Source: Kipferlia bialata (taxonomy: Eukaryota; Fornicata). From it: a DNA stretch of 27,394 bases. A program made the translations under genes and the position numbers. The stretch is taken from the NCBI GenBank assembly GCA_003568945.1, contig BDIP01000067.1:6853-34246 (forward strand). The letters run 5' to 3'. Positions 10,349 through 19,478 of the stretch are shown piece after piece. Positions within the stretch are counted from its first letter, which is position 1. Each line of letters begins with the position of its first letter. A model generated the notes under the pieces. That model was not told where the DNA came from. It worked only from the letters and a program-made list of their open reading frames with translations, and made no database searches.

Positions 10349-11267
10349 AATACATATGTAGGATGTTTCGTGTAAGTTGGAGGTGGCCATCAATGAGCAG
10401 GTATAGTGTTTGTATATATACTATATATACAAAATATATACACTATATATTAGTATATGACTAGTGTATGTACAAATGTACTGATTATACTATATTGGAT
10501 ATGGATGTGGCTGACATACTAACCACCAAGGAGTAGGTACACTTCACAATAGTATATGTCTATGCTCATATTCAACTAATAGTAGGTCCTATATGTATAC
10601 ACTTGTATTTCTCTTAATGTCAGGTCCAGGCCACCCTATACCAGGCCGAGTCCGACAGGGCAGTCTCTCTCTCTCTCTATATATATATACGTATATATAC
10701 AGACATATACAGACATATAGATACAGACACTAATTGTTAGGTACAGGCCACCCTTGATCAGGCTGAGTCAGAAGGGGCAGGGTATCTAGATCTATCTCTC
10801 CCTCGCTCTCTCTCTCTCTATCTATATAGATATAGACATAGTATGTACTAATAGCAGGTCCAGGCCACCCTAGACGAGGCCGAGTCTGTCTCTTCCTATC
10901 TCTCTCTCTCTATATATATAAGTTCTATTGTCTGTGGTTTGCCTTACAATAGGTCCAGGCCACCCTCTCCCGGGCTAACTTTGACACGGCAGTCTCTCTC
11001 TCTCTCTCTCTCCCTATGTCTCTACATACATTTATATATATCTAACTACATACACTAATACTAGGTCCAGGCCACCCTCGACCAGGCTGAGTCCGACAGG
11101 GCAGAGTCTCTCTCTCTCTCTCTCTCCCCCTATATATAGGAGTTCTATTGTATATAGTATGCCTTATCATAGGTCCAGGCCACCCTTGATCAGGCCGAGT
11201 CCGACAGGGCAGAGTGGGCACAGACAGAGGCAGCACTGAGATGTCAGGTATGTATATGTATATATAG

Positions 11268-11315
<48 letters not shown>

Positions 11316-14300
11316 TGAGAGGGAGAGAGAGAGTCCGACAGGGTAGAGTGGGCACAGACAGAGGCAGCACTGAGATGCCAGGTATATATAGTGTATATAT
11401 ATATGTATATATATAGAGAGAGAGAGAGAGATTGACAGGGCAGAGTGGGCACATCCTACATAATTTATCATATATTTCTTTCATTTCCAGCACGATTGTG
11501 TGTTCCATCTTGGTTACAAAGAGTGTACTTACACCTAACGTCAGGTTGTGGAGCTTGTGAGGAAGAGAATGATACATCAGGTGTATGTTTCATTATAATA
11601 TATACAATCTCTTATTGTCAGGTTGTGGAGCTTGTGAGGAAGAGGGCCCAGGAGAGAGAGAGAGAGGAGAAGAGGAGGGGGAGAGAGAGAGAGGAGTGGG
11701 ACATCCAGACTGCCATACTGCAGACACAGGTATGTATATAGTGTGCCGTGTATATATATACAAATACATATACATACGGTATAAGAGATGCACTTGTCTG
11801 TATCTTGCTACAATAGTATATGATGTCTTCTGACCTCAGGTGACAGGACTCCAGGGAGAGAGAGAGGGCAGGGAGGGAGAGAGAGCAGCCCTGACCCAGA
11901 GTGTGCAGGAGGGTACGACACTGACTAATATGTGTTTGTAACCACTCATACTCATATCAATGTATATTGCCTTCATCATATTTATCATACACCTCTACTT
12001 TCATTCCAGGCCACGTAGAGAGGACCAGAATATATAAGATTATAATATCATGTATGTATTACAGTATGTGCCTATTGTAAATTTATATGTGTAATCTGAT
12101 ACCAGGCCTGGTAGAGAGGGCCAGCCTTGTGGCTGAGATGGAGCAGGAGAGTGAGGCCCATGCTCTTGCACTAAAGGGTGCAGAGGGAGAGAGAGAGGCT
12201 CTCAACTCCGTCCTAGTAGAGGAGAGAGAGAGGTGGGAGAGAGAGGAGAGAGAGAGAGTGGAGCAGATTGCAAGACTCAAGAGAGTGCTAGAGGTGGAGA
12301 GAGAGGAGAGAGGGGGTGAGAGAGAGAGACTGGAGAAGGCACTGAGGACAGAGAGACTCTCAAGGGAGGTGGAGAGAGTAGAGACGGAGGCGGAGAGAGA
12401 GAGGGAGAGGCTGGGTTACCAGCAGGAGAGAGAGGCTCTCTTCTTGGAGATGGAGAGAGAGACAACCCAGTGGGAGAGGGAGAGAGAGGAGACTGCTGCC
12501 AAGGCCAGAGAGGCAGAGAAGGTAAGGAATTTTAGTGGATGTATAACCATATATTAGTCACATACATTTACACGTGCATTACACATACATTGGTCACAGA
12601 ATGGAGGCAGTACAAGTGTACAGTTTGATATGAGGTATATATACCATATGGTGAGGCTATCTATTCTTGCGAGTTATACATTATCCTCCTAATGTCCAGA
12701 TGCACTCTCAGCAGGTCCAGACCCTGGAGACAGAGCTGAAGGAGGTAGGGCTAATTGTATATGAACAATGTTGTAGTAATACACTATTATCTAAGGACTC
12801 ATCCTAGGCCAAGGAGGCCCTTACTACCCTAGAGACCCAGATGCTCTCTTTCAGTAATTATATATATAGTATTACAATATCTTATGTCTCACGTTAGATC
12901 AAGGATGCCCTTACTGCTCTAGAGACACAGAGGGAGAGAGAGAGACAGGAGGCGAGGGAGAAGGCAGAGCAGAGAGAGAGGGCTGAGGAGGAGAGACTGG
13001 AGAACCTGAGGTATCTTATTTAGAATACATAGAGTATATAGTGTTTGGTGTCTATGTACAGGCTGTTATGTATATATATCCAGTACAAACTAGTATAGTA
13101 TTGCATGCTATGTAAATGTGTTGGGTTATAACCGTACCTATAGGTCCAGACTCTCTTCCTGGAGACAGAGTCCACAGTGCTTATATAAATATTTTCATAT
13201 CCATTTATATATGTAATTCATATACAATAAGATATATCTTAGAGTAACTCCAGGTCCAGACTCTCTTCCTGGAGGCAGAGCCCACAGGAGGAGAGAGCCA
13301 CCCTGGCATGTCTGAAGGAGGTATTCTTTTATGTATTGGTGCTCATATACACACATATGTATGTATTAGGTGTCTTACGAAGATGTGTGGATATTGAGAC
13401 ACGTTTCTGTTTGGAGATCATACTACTATTACAAGATGAAATAGTATTAGTACTCCAACTGACACCAGGAGATTGACGCAGAGGCACTGGATGATGTATT
13501 CATGTGTATGTATCTTGTCATATAGTATACATCATATAGTATATAGTATACAGCTGCACAACTCTCTCTTATAGTAGGAGATTGATGCAGATATCGTGGA
13601 TGACATCGCACCCTCTGCAGCGTCTCTCAGAGAGGAGTGTATCCTACTATGATATGTTACTATAAGTCTATATATTATCTCACACCAGGAGATTGATGCA
13701 GAGGCAGTGAGTGATATTGAGCCTCCCACTGCAGCCTCTCTCAGAGAGGACCTCTTCTTCTCAGCATTCGAGGTATGCTCTATACTTCTCTCTCTCTGTC
13801 TTTTCTCATGTTCAGCTGTTCTTCTCAGCATTCGAGGTATGCTCTCTCTACTTCTCTCCCTCTCCTTCTCTCCTAAACTTCACTCAGAGAGGAGCCGTTC
13901 TTCTCAGCATTCGAGGTATACTCTCTCCTTCTCTCTCTGTTTTGCTCCTTATCTTCCGCGATGCATGGGAATTCGTCGCGAGCGATTAATACATTTCTCT
14001 ATACTACTCTTCTCTACACTTCAAATCCATTTGCATGTGCTATCGCTAACCTGCCTCTCGATATCTCTCTCTTCTCACACCCCTACAGTTTGTGATTGAC
14101 CCTCAGGAGGAGACTGGACCCCTGCAGGCACAGCTGGCCAGTGTGGTGAGTTACAGTATGCATATATGTAATATTGTTTGCAGTATATGTATACATATAC
14201 TACTGAGACATCAGCCTCACCTTCAGGAACTCGTTGGTTACTTATACTCTCCCTTAATTGTCTCTATCTATATATATATTTATGCTTATATTCTGCCTCA

Positions 14301-15862
14301 TCTCCAGGTTGCTTGTGTTATACATTGAATAGTGTTTGTTTACATAAGTGTGTTATATCCTATATGTCACACTCACCTCCAGGTTGCTGAGTGCACCAGG
14401 GTCACTGAGTCCCTGGCATCTCTCAACACACAGTCACAGGTATAGTATAGGATATATATATATATAGTATATAGTATAGGTATATATATATACTACTTAT
14501 TATAGATGCATGTATACTCACAGTCACAGGTTGGTAGAGTTAGTGTCAATGTGTATTTTATATACATATGTATGTATAAATACTCAACACACAGTCATAT
14601 GTGGAGTATATACTTGTATTACTATACATACACTATATTACTACACATAGTAATTTACTTAGCAATTACTGGGTGTATATTGTATATGTTAGGAGTTACC
14701 TCCTCTGACCCCAGGATGAGAAGACTGATATGTATGTGTGTATTTGTGGTATAATGGGCACTCACTAGGCTGAGAAGGAAGAGTGGAAGAGAGTTCACTA
14801 TATGTGTATAAGTATACATATGTATACTGATATCCCAGGCTGAGAAGGAGGAGTGGGAGAGAGAAAGGGCAGTGCGTGAGAAGCGGCTAGCACAGCTAGA
14901 GGCAGAGAGGGAGAGGGAGAAGAGAGAGAGAGAGGCCAAGGAAGAGAAGAAGGCTCAAAGACCCACTCCAACAGACTATGCCAGGGTGGGTTGATATATA
15001 TATAGTATATGTAGTATATATATATATATACTCATATACAAAGAGAGAGAGAGAGAGACCCACTGCCACAGACTATGCCAGGGTGGGTTGATATATATAT
15101 AATATATGTAGTATCTATATTAATATATATACATACATAGAGATAGAGAGAGCCACTCACACAGACTATGCCAGGTTGGGTATATAGTGATATACACATG
15201 TATATGTATATATATTAATAGCAATATCTAGTCACTCATGTATACCCACCTGACCCCCAGGCCGAGCAGGACAGGCATATGCATATATCTATACCTATAT
15301 ATATATATAGCCTTCTTGTATAATACCTATATATATATATACATATACCTCAATATACATCTGACCCCCAGGCCGAGCAGGACAGACAGTCACGGGCCAG
15401 GGAGGAGTGGGCTCAGAAGGTGTGTAGTAGTACAAATATACATTAGTTTGTATATTAATACTTATGTATATTCATTCTAACTTTGAGGCCGCTGCTCTGA
15501 AGACAGTCAGGGATGATGTGAGTTGTGGTATATATTGTGTATTAATGTATATTTATATAAATATTCGCTTATTCCAGGCCGCTGCCCTTAAGACAGCCAT
15601 GGGGTATAATACTGTATATATGTATATAATACTGTATATACTATATACTATATACTTATTCCCTAACCTCCAGGCCGCTGCCCTTAAGACAGCCCGGGAG
15701 GAGAGAGAGAGACTGGCAAGGGAGGAGGCAGAGCGTGTGGAGAGGGAGAGAGAGAGGAGAGACGCTGCTGAGAGAGAGAGACTGGAGAGAGAGAGCATCC
15801 CAACTAGTGGGAGTGGTGGAAGGGTGAAGGATCTCATTAGGAACTTCTCTCAGAGTGAGTAG
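7445..15862 (+). CDS. Glu/Arg-rich coiled-coil (single alpha-helix type) protein, 22 exons
   Basis: No named family recognised. Exons joined by phase: 7445-7820, 8000-8185, 8417-8469, 8588-8650, 8804-8872, 9151-9192, 9271-9406, 9628-9692, 9855-9992, 11173-11247, 11622-11729, 11840-11912, 12106-12521, 12700-12744, 12898-13010, 13254-13320, 13689-13772, 14089-14145, 14383-14439, 14839-14985, 15372-15419 and 15674-15862, 2607 nt or 868 aa with the TAG at 15860. An acidic N-terminal region (exons 1-2, EREGEGE runs) is followed by long charged helix such as [26 protein letters not shown] and KALRTERLSREVERVE, typical of coiled coils or single alpha helices with a scaffold or cytoskeletal role. No signal peptide or membrane segment is visible. 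The end is uncertain: a donor (CAGA|gtgagt, 15855) or an in-frame donor at 15824 could instead join the exons at 16359-16761. An ATG at 7390 with a 31-nt intron could add a short first exon. Confidence 0.72.
7454..7537 (+). repeat. Two 42-bp tandem units inside coding exon 1
   Basis: Two adjacent 42-bp units each encode 14 codons, QADIAIEAEREGE plus one residue. Only a few bases differ. Both start with an acceptor-like CCCAG|GC, so the same edge-duplication process that fills the introns may have acted within the coding exon. Confidence 0.8.
8336..8359 (+). repeat. 5' echo of exon 3 of the coiled-coil gene
   Basis: Acceptor plus first ~19 bp of exon 3 (CGTGCCCTATCTGTCGA), followed by a C tract and a (CT)n tract that leads to the functional acceptor at 8416. 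Confidence 0.8.
8718..9061 (+). repeat. Echoes around exon 5 of the coiled-coil gene
   Basis: One acceptor-side copy lies at 8718-8748. Two donor-side copies (CTGGCACTGGCAGCA...GAGAAGGAG|gta) lie at about 8938-8974 and 9030-9061, separated by (GA)n tracts. The functional exon is 8804-8872. Confidence 0.85.
9541..9565 (+). repeat. 5' echo of exon 8 of the coiled-coil gene
   Basis: CCCACCAGGCCATTGAGAG after a cccag acceptor, then cut off. The functional exon starts at 9628. Confidence 0.75.
10091..10537 (+). repeat. Array of four 3' echoes of exon 9
   Basis: Copies of the last ~38 bp of exon 9 (MEVADLLAIKEQ) plus gta donor lie at 10091-10127, 10239-10277, 10377-10402 and 10499-10537. Divergence and length loss increase away from the exon; the last has acquired a stop codon. 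A donor dinucleotide follows in each. The functional exon is 9855-9992. Confidence 0.9.
10622..11107 (+). repeat. Array of five 5' echoes of exon 10
   Basis: AG|GTCCAGGCCACCC copies begin near 10624, 10741, 10859, 10954 and 11065, about 100-120 bp apart. Most break off near GACAGGGCA and run into (CT)n then TA-rich spacer. The functional exon follows at 11173-11247. Three copies (39, 30 and 39 nt to a gtctct) keep frame and could in principle be spliced as microexons. Confidence 0.9.
11330..11453 (+). repeat. Two 3' echoes of exon 10
   Basis: A long donor-side copy lies at 11330-11383 (GACAGGG to CCAG|gtatat) and a shorter fragment without a donor lies at about 11433-11453. Both are preceded by (GA)n tracts. 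Confidence 0.85.
11545..11580 (+). other. Possible 36-nt cassette exon (copy of exon 11 start)
   Basis: Starts after gtcag, encodes VVELVRKRMIHQ in phase 0 and ends CATCAG|gtgtat, so it has both splice sites and an exact 12-codon length. The first 8 codons copy the start of the functional exon 11622-11729. It could be included, skipped or be an unspliced echo. Confidence 0.4.
12007..13180 (+). repeat. 5' echoes of exons 13, 15 and 16
   Basis: A decayed copy of exon 13 start lies at 12007-12030, exon 15 start at about 12808-12853 and exon 16 start at about 13142-13180. Each follows an AG acceptor and is truncated. The functional exons start at 12106, 12898 and 13254. Confidence 0.75.
13468..13919 (+). 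repeat. Echoes on both sides of exon 17
   Basis: Acceptor-side copies of GAGATTGAYGCAGA lie at 13468-13500 and 13577-13640. Donor-side copies (CTTCTCAGCATTCGAG|gtat) lie at 13817-13837 and 13884-13919. The functional exon is 13689-13772. Confidence 0.85.
14308..14530 (+). repeat. Short echoes of exon 19
   Basis: A short acceptor-side copy (ctccag|GTTGCT) lies near 14308 and a donor-side ACAGTCACAG|gtt near 14518. The functional exon is 14383-14439. These are short, so less certain than the others. Confidence 0.5.
14768..15602 (+). repeat. Echoes of exons 20, 21 and 22
   Basis: Exon 20 start at 14768-14794; exon 20 end with gtggg or similar at 15055-15091 and 15150-15182; exon 21 start at 15249-15277; exon 22 start at 15486-15517 and 15577-15602. 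The functional exons are 14839-14985, 15372-15419 and 15674 onward. Confidence 0.85.
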
Positions 15863-16229
15863 AGAGGGAAAGAGAGAGAGAGAGAGAACTTATCAGGAAC
15901 ACTGTTGTTATTCGGTCTGGCACAATGAATGGAGAAATAGATTTTGTAGTACTTACGGATACTTACTGGTGCCAATGAGACAGTTTGTATCTATCATAGT
16001 TAGGTAGCTCAGCTATGCTCTAGGGAAGACCTCTGGAGAGACGGGCACACAGTCTAAACGAACTCCGATTTTCCGACTCACTTCGCAGTATTAATTAATA
16101 GACAAATCTGAAATGGAAGAACAAATCTTTCTTCATATCCGTCCTTGTATCTCCTCCGGAAGCTACACTGACCAATACGCCACCCCATGTCCCCCATATG
16201 CCCATGTGTGTGTACCTTGTACAGACACA
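15863..16229. other. Apparent intergenic stretch
   Basis: About 370 bp without the TA/GA tracts typical of gene 2 introns and without an exon I can place. The change of texture favours an end of gene 2 at 15862, though a long intron is not excluded. Confidence 0.4.
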
Positions 16230-16318
16230 ATGGGGCAGGCAGTCTCCCTGACGATACGGCTGGCAAGGTACACACATAAGACATGTATCACCCCCCCCCC
16301 CCCCCCCTCCCTCTCCCC

Positions 16319-16351
<33 letters not shown>

Positions 16352-16761
16352 ATGTTAGGTCCGGGATGCCCTGAGACAGGAGGGCAGGGTCAGAGAGCTC
16401 ATCTCCCTTGGGTACTCAGGTATGCAGTGTGGTATGCAGTGTGGTATGCAGTGTAGCATAGCTGTTGTTGTCTGCCTCCCATCGTGCCCCTGTCTCACCC
16501 CCAGACGCCGAGGCCCGTCGCATGTCCAGCCAGCAGCAGACCCAGCAGGGACCAGGGTCAGTCAGGGAGACCACGGGGGAGCGCATACAGCGCAGGATAG
16601 GTATAGATGCGGCACTCCACTCTGTCTGTCTGCCCTCTTCCTATACATCTCCACTCCTATCCATATCTACCCCTCCTCTCTGAGCCTCACCCCCAGCCAC
16701 CGTCGACTCTGAGATTCAGTCCAGGGGGTCCAGCCGGAAGGGAAACGCACTCCCATGGTAG
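16230..16761 (+). CDS. Small uncharacterised protein (or terminal exons of the coiled-coil gene)
   Basis: The last two exons are well supported by phase and splice sites: 16505-16600 (DAEARRMSSQQQTQ, ending in phase 1) and 16697-16761 (ending RKGNALPW and TAG). Upstream, 16359-16419 reads VRDALRQEGRVRELISLGYS in phase 0 to 1. No earlier exon of a separate gene supplies phase 0 cleanly. One consistent model starts at ATG 16230 (MGQAVSLTIRLA, donor 16268) and joins to an acceptor at 16375, giving 80 aa with an MGxxxS N-myristoylation-like start. Another joins gene 2 through an in-frame donor at 15824, or joins gene 2 exon 22 (donor 15855, phase 1) straight to 16505. No family recognised. Confidence 0.4.
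16290..16349. repeat. C-rich tract
   Basis: Sixty bases of almost pure C with a few T. It lies just before the acceptor at 16358 and so forms an extreme polypyrimidine tract. Confidence 0.9.
16420..16455 (+). repeat. 12-bp repeat x3 starting at a splice donor
   Basis: Three units of GTATGCAGTGTG (the last ends in A). The first unit begins with the donor GT of the exon ending at 16419, so the donor is present three times in a row, 12 bp apart. Confidence 0.85.
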
Positions 16762-17055
16762 AGGGGAACGGTAGTAGTTGCACTGGAGGGTCACTTGTAC
16801 TGGCTCCCAGGGCCACTCATGACAAGACATTGGGTGCCGGAGACGGCCCACAATGCATTGCTTGAGTAATTGTAAATATCGGATAAATACATCTAGTTAT
16901 ACTAGGAACTATGTGAGTTAGGTGCATGAGAGTCTGGGATGCCCACTGCTCAGTTCATCCTGTCATTGTTGAACCTTTTTTGTTGAATTTTGAGAGAGTC
17001 ACTCTGAGTGTCATTGCTGAGTGTGCATTCTTGTATAGATCTATCTAGCTCTGAG
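16762..17055. other. Intergenic region before the Kelch-like gene
   Basis: Unique sequence with no exon or repeat that I can support. It must hold the 3' end of the upstream unit and the promoter of the gene starting at 17056. No clear TATA box or poly(A) signal recognised. Confidence 0.5.
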
Positions 17056-17423
17056 ATGGCCAGTGCTGGGAAAAATCGCAGGAAGCGCAGGAAGAAGGCT
17101 GCCAAGGCTGTGTGTGTCCCCCTGGCCCCTGTGTGTGAGTGGCCAGAGGAGGGGGGGGAAGACAGTGAGGCACTGCGTGAGATGGGTGCCTTCAGGCTGA
17201 CAGACCTCATCCCCCCCAAGGCCATGGTATGCACAGACTCTAGAGGCTCACACTGCGTGTCAATATGGCGTGTCTTTGTCTCGTTATGACCCCGATACTG
17301 CCCTAACTCCAGAACGGAGGCTCCCACATTGTCACCCACATTGGTCACAGCACGCTGCTGGTGCTGTGCTGGAGCACCATCTACAATGAGGTGGCTGACA
17401 CGCATCTATTTCTCTCTCTCTGA

Positions 17424-17472
<49 letters not shown>

Positions 17473-19478
17473 CCTCCCATTTCCACTCCCATTCTCTAAC
17501 CATTAGACCCCAGACCAACAGTGCACTGCATACATCATCGAGCCCGTGACGGGTTCTGACAGCACCAGGGAGCTGAAACTAAAGTGCCAGCAGATTCACA
17601 TGCCCATGATTGGTCCCTCTCCCTCTGTTACCATGCTGGACGGGAAGGTGAGTGTCTGCCACTCACACACTGTCCCCCGTCACTTGTGGCCTCTCCCTCT
17701 CCATGTGTCTGATACCTCAGGTGTACGTGTTTGGCGGGGACTTACAGTACTACTACCAGAGGAGAGTGGTACGTCAAGAGTATCTACCAACATATTCCCT
17801 ACCGTTGCTGTGTCTTACCCTCATGACAGATCCGCATTACTGATGCCGAGAAGGAGGGGCTGATCAAGGACGGCAAGTTCTATGGGTATGGGGGGTGTTC
17901 TCTCACACACTCGATCATGTCATATTCCTACTTCTCTCTCCCCCTCCTACCTTAGGGACGAGAGTTTCAACACCTACAGCACTGCCTGTGTCAACGACCT
18001 CCACGTCCTGTCCCTCGATACACTTACATGGACCTCCAAGGCAGGGCTCGGTCTCTACTAGTGGTCTGTTGGTGTCTCTTGGGTATTGTTGTGAATTACT
18101 GTGGGGTACCAGATATATTTCTCCTTGCTAACCCAGGTGTACAATGAAAAGAAGCCAGATCACAGAATGAGACGCGTCATGAAGCGTAAGCCTGCACCTC
18201 GGGTAGACCCAATTGTACGTGGGGAAGATGCTTGTAGATGTTCTTCTCGCTTCTGCTGGGGTGTTGCCTAACAGCCAGGCCTATACATACAATGGACTCC
18301 TGGTCATCAACGGAGGCCAGGGGGTGTTCGACTACGAGTGAGTACAAATGTATTGTATATATAGTAAACATTACGTACTTACGATACTGCTCATGTGTAT
18401 GTATCTGCACCGCAGTCTATTTGGGTACCCTCACCTCAGTGGTACTGGGTTGAGTGGCCTGATCAGTGTGTATGACCCCGAGACAGACAAGTGGGGCGAG
18501 GGAAGCAGGTGCGTCTTAGTGATGGATTGCATTTTCTCTTTCACTACTAGGTACCTACTCGTATTGATGTGATAGTTCTCCAGAATTCATTCAAGTGGGC
18601 TGGTATGTTGTGTGTGTCTTTATATATCTATCCTCATTGCAGTACGACGTTGCTGGAGAAGTATGGCACACACTCTGTGGGAGAGGGATACCATAAGCAG
18701 TATCTGCAGGTGTCTCCAGGTGAGTGTATATGTATCTCTCCCTCTATCTGGTTATCCTGTCATTGATGTATTGATGTGTGATGTCTCATGACCCGTAACA
18801 GACACGTCAAGCACTGGCCTTCTTTCCATATATATATACCTACCCTCAGGAGAGGGTGGATGGAAGTCCATGTTCACAGAGGCCGCAGCCAGGAGGGGCC
18901 TCACCCACCTGTGGAGGGAGTCACTGGGCGTGATACAGGTACAATCGCAACCTTGGTACCAGTGTCTCCATATATACACTACCGGTGTTCTCACCCGAGC
19001 TCCCCGGCCACCGTGACATCAAGCCCCAGGATGACCAGCTGGAACTGCAGGGTGCGGCACTGATGCTGATGGGGCATCAATCAATGATGGCATGGATCAC
19101 TCAATCGCAATAGTGTTCATTATGTGCACGATACTGACCCCAGACGACATCGGTGGCCTCCATGACTACGGGGCCGTCCTGCCCCACAGTATAGAGGTGG
19201 CCGAGTCTGAGTCATTCATGAGTGATGCCGATGGTCCATTTGATGCCCAGTTCTGCCCATTAGGTATGATACTTCTCAGTATGCCTGGGGGTATTAATAC
19301 TCTTTTGCCATCACCGCTCTCTCTGTCTCACCCAGGTGTTGAGTTCTGCCCCGGGATAGTGATGCTCTTTGCCGCGGACGGCGTTGTACATGTGTGCAGC
19401 GTCAACCCCGCCCTGTCCTACCCTGACCACACACTGCAGTGGGCAGATCTGTGTCAGAGGGTGTCACATGAGAAGTAA
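17056..19478 (+). CDS. Kelch-repeat-like protein, 14 exons
   Basis: Exons: 17056-17226, 17313-17390, 17507-17647, 17721-17768, 17830-17885, 17956-18040, 18137-18202, 18279-18337, 18416-18508, 18643-18719, 18850-18938, 19000-19051, 19144-19263 and 19336-19478, ending in TAA. Phases agree throughout, giving 1278 nt and 425 aa. After a basic N-terminus (GKNRRKRRKKAAKA, possibly a nuclear signal), Kelch-type blades are visible: VYVFGGDLQYYYQRRV, then VNDLHVLSLDTLTWTSK, then LLVINGGQGVFDYE and LISVYDPETDKWGEGSR. These show the usual GG, aromatic and Trp spacing of a beta-propeller, generally a protein-binding scaffold. The partner is unknown. Introns are 60-140 bp and free of exon echoes. The intron at 18041 needs a GC donor. 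AGTAAAT overlaps the stop. Confidence 0.8.

Noticed and set aside
10622-11107. CRISPR-like array of regularly spaced repeats
   Set aside because: The repeats are partial exons in coding frame with splice acceptors, spacers are microsatellite, and the context is eukaryotic.
16005-16090. Possible tRNA (GGTAGCTCAG-like start)
   Set aside because: The short A-box-like string has no matching B box and I could not fold a cloverleaf.
16078-16284. 68-codon minus-strand ORF
   Set aside because: Overlaps the 5' end of the small plus-strand unit, lacks motifs and lies partly over an inverted GTGTGTACCTT/AAGGTACACAC pair.
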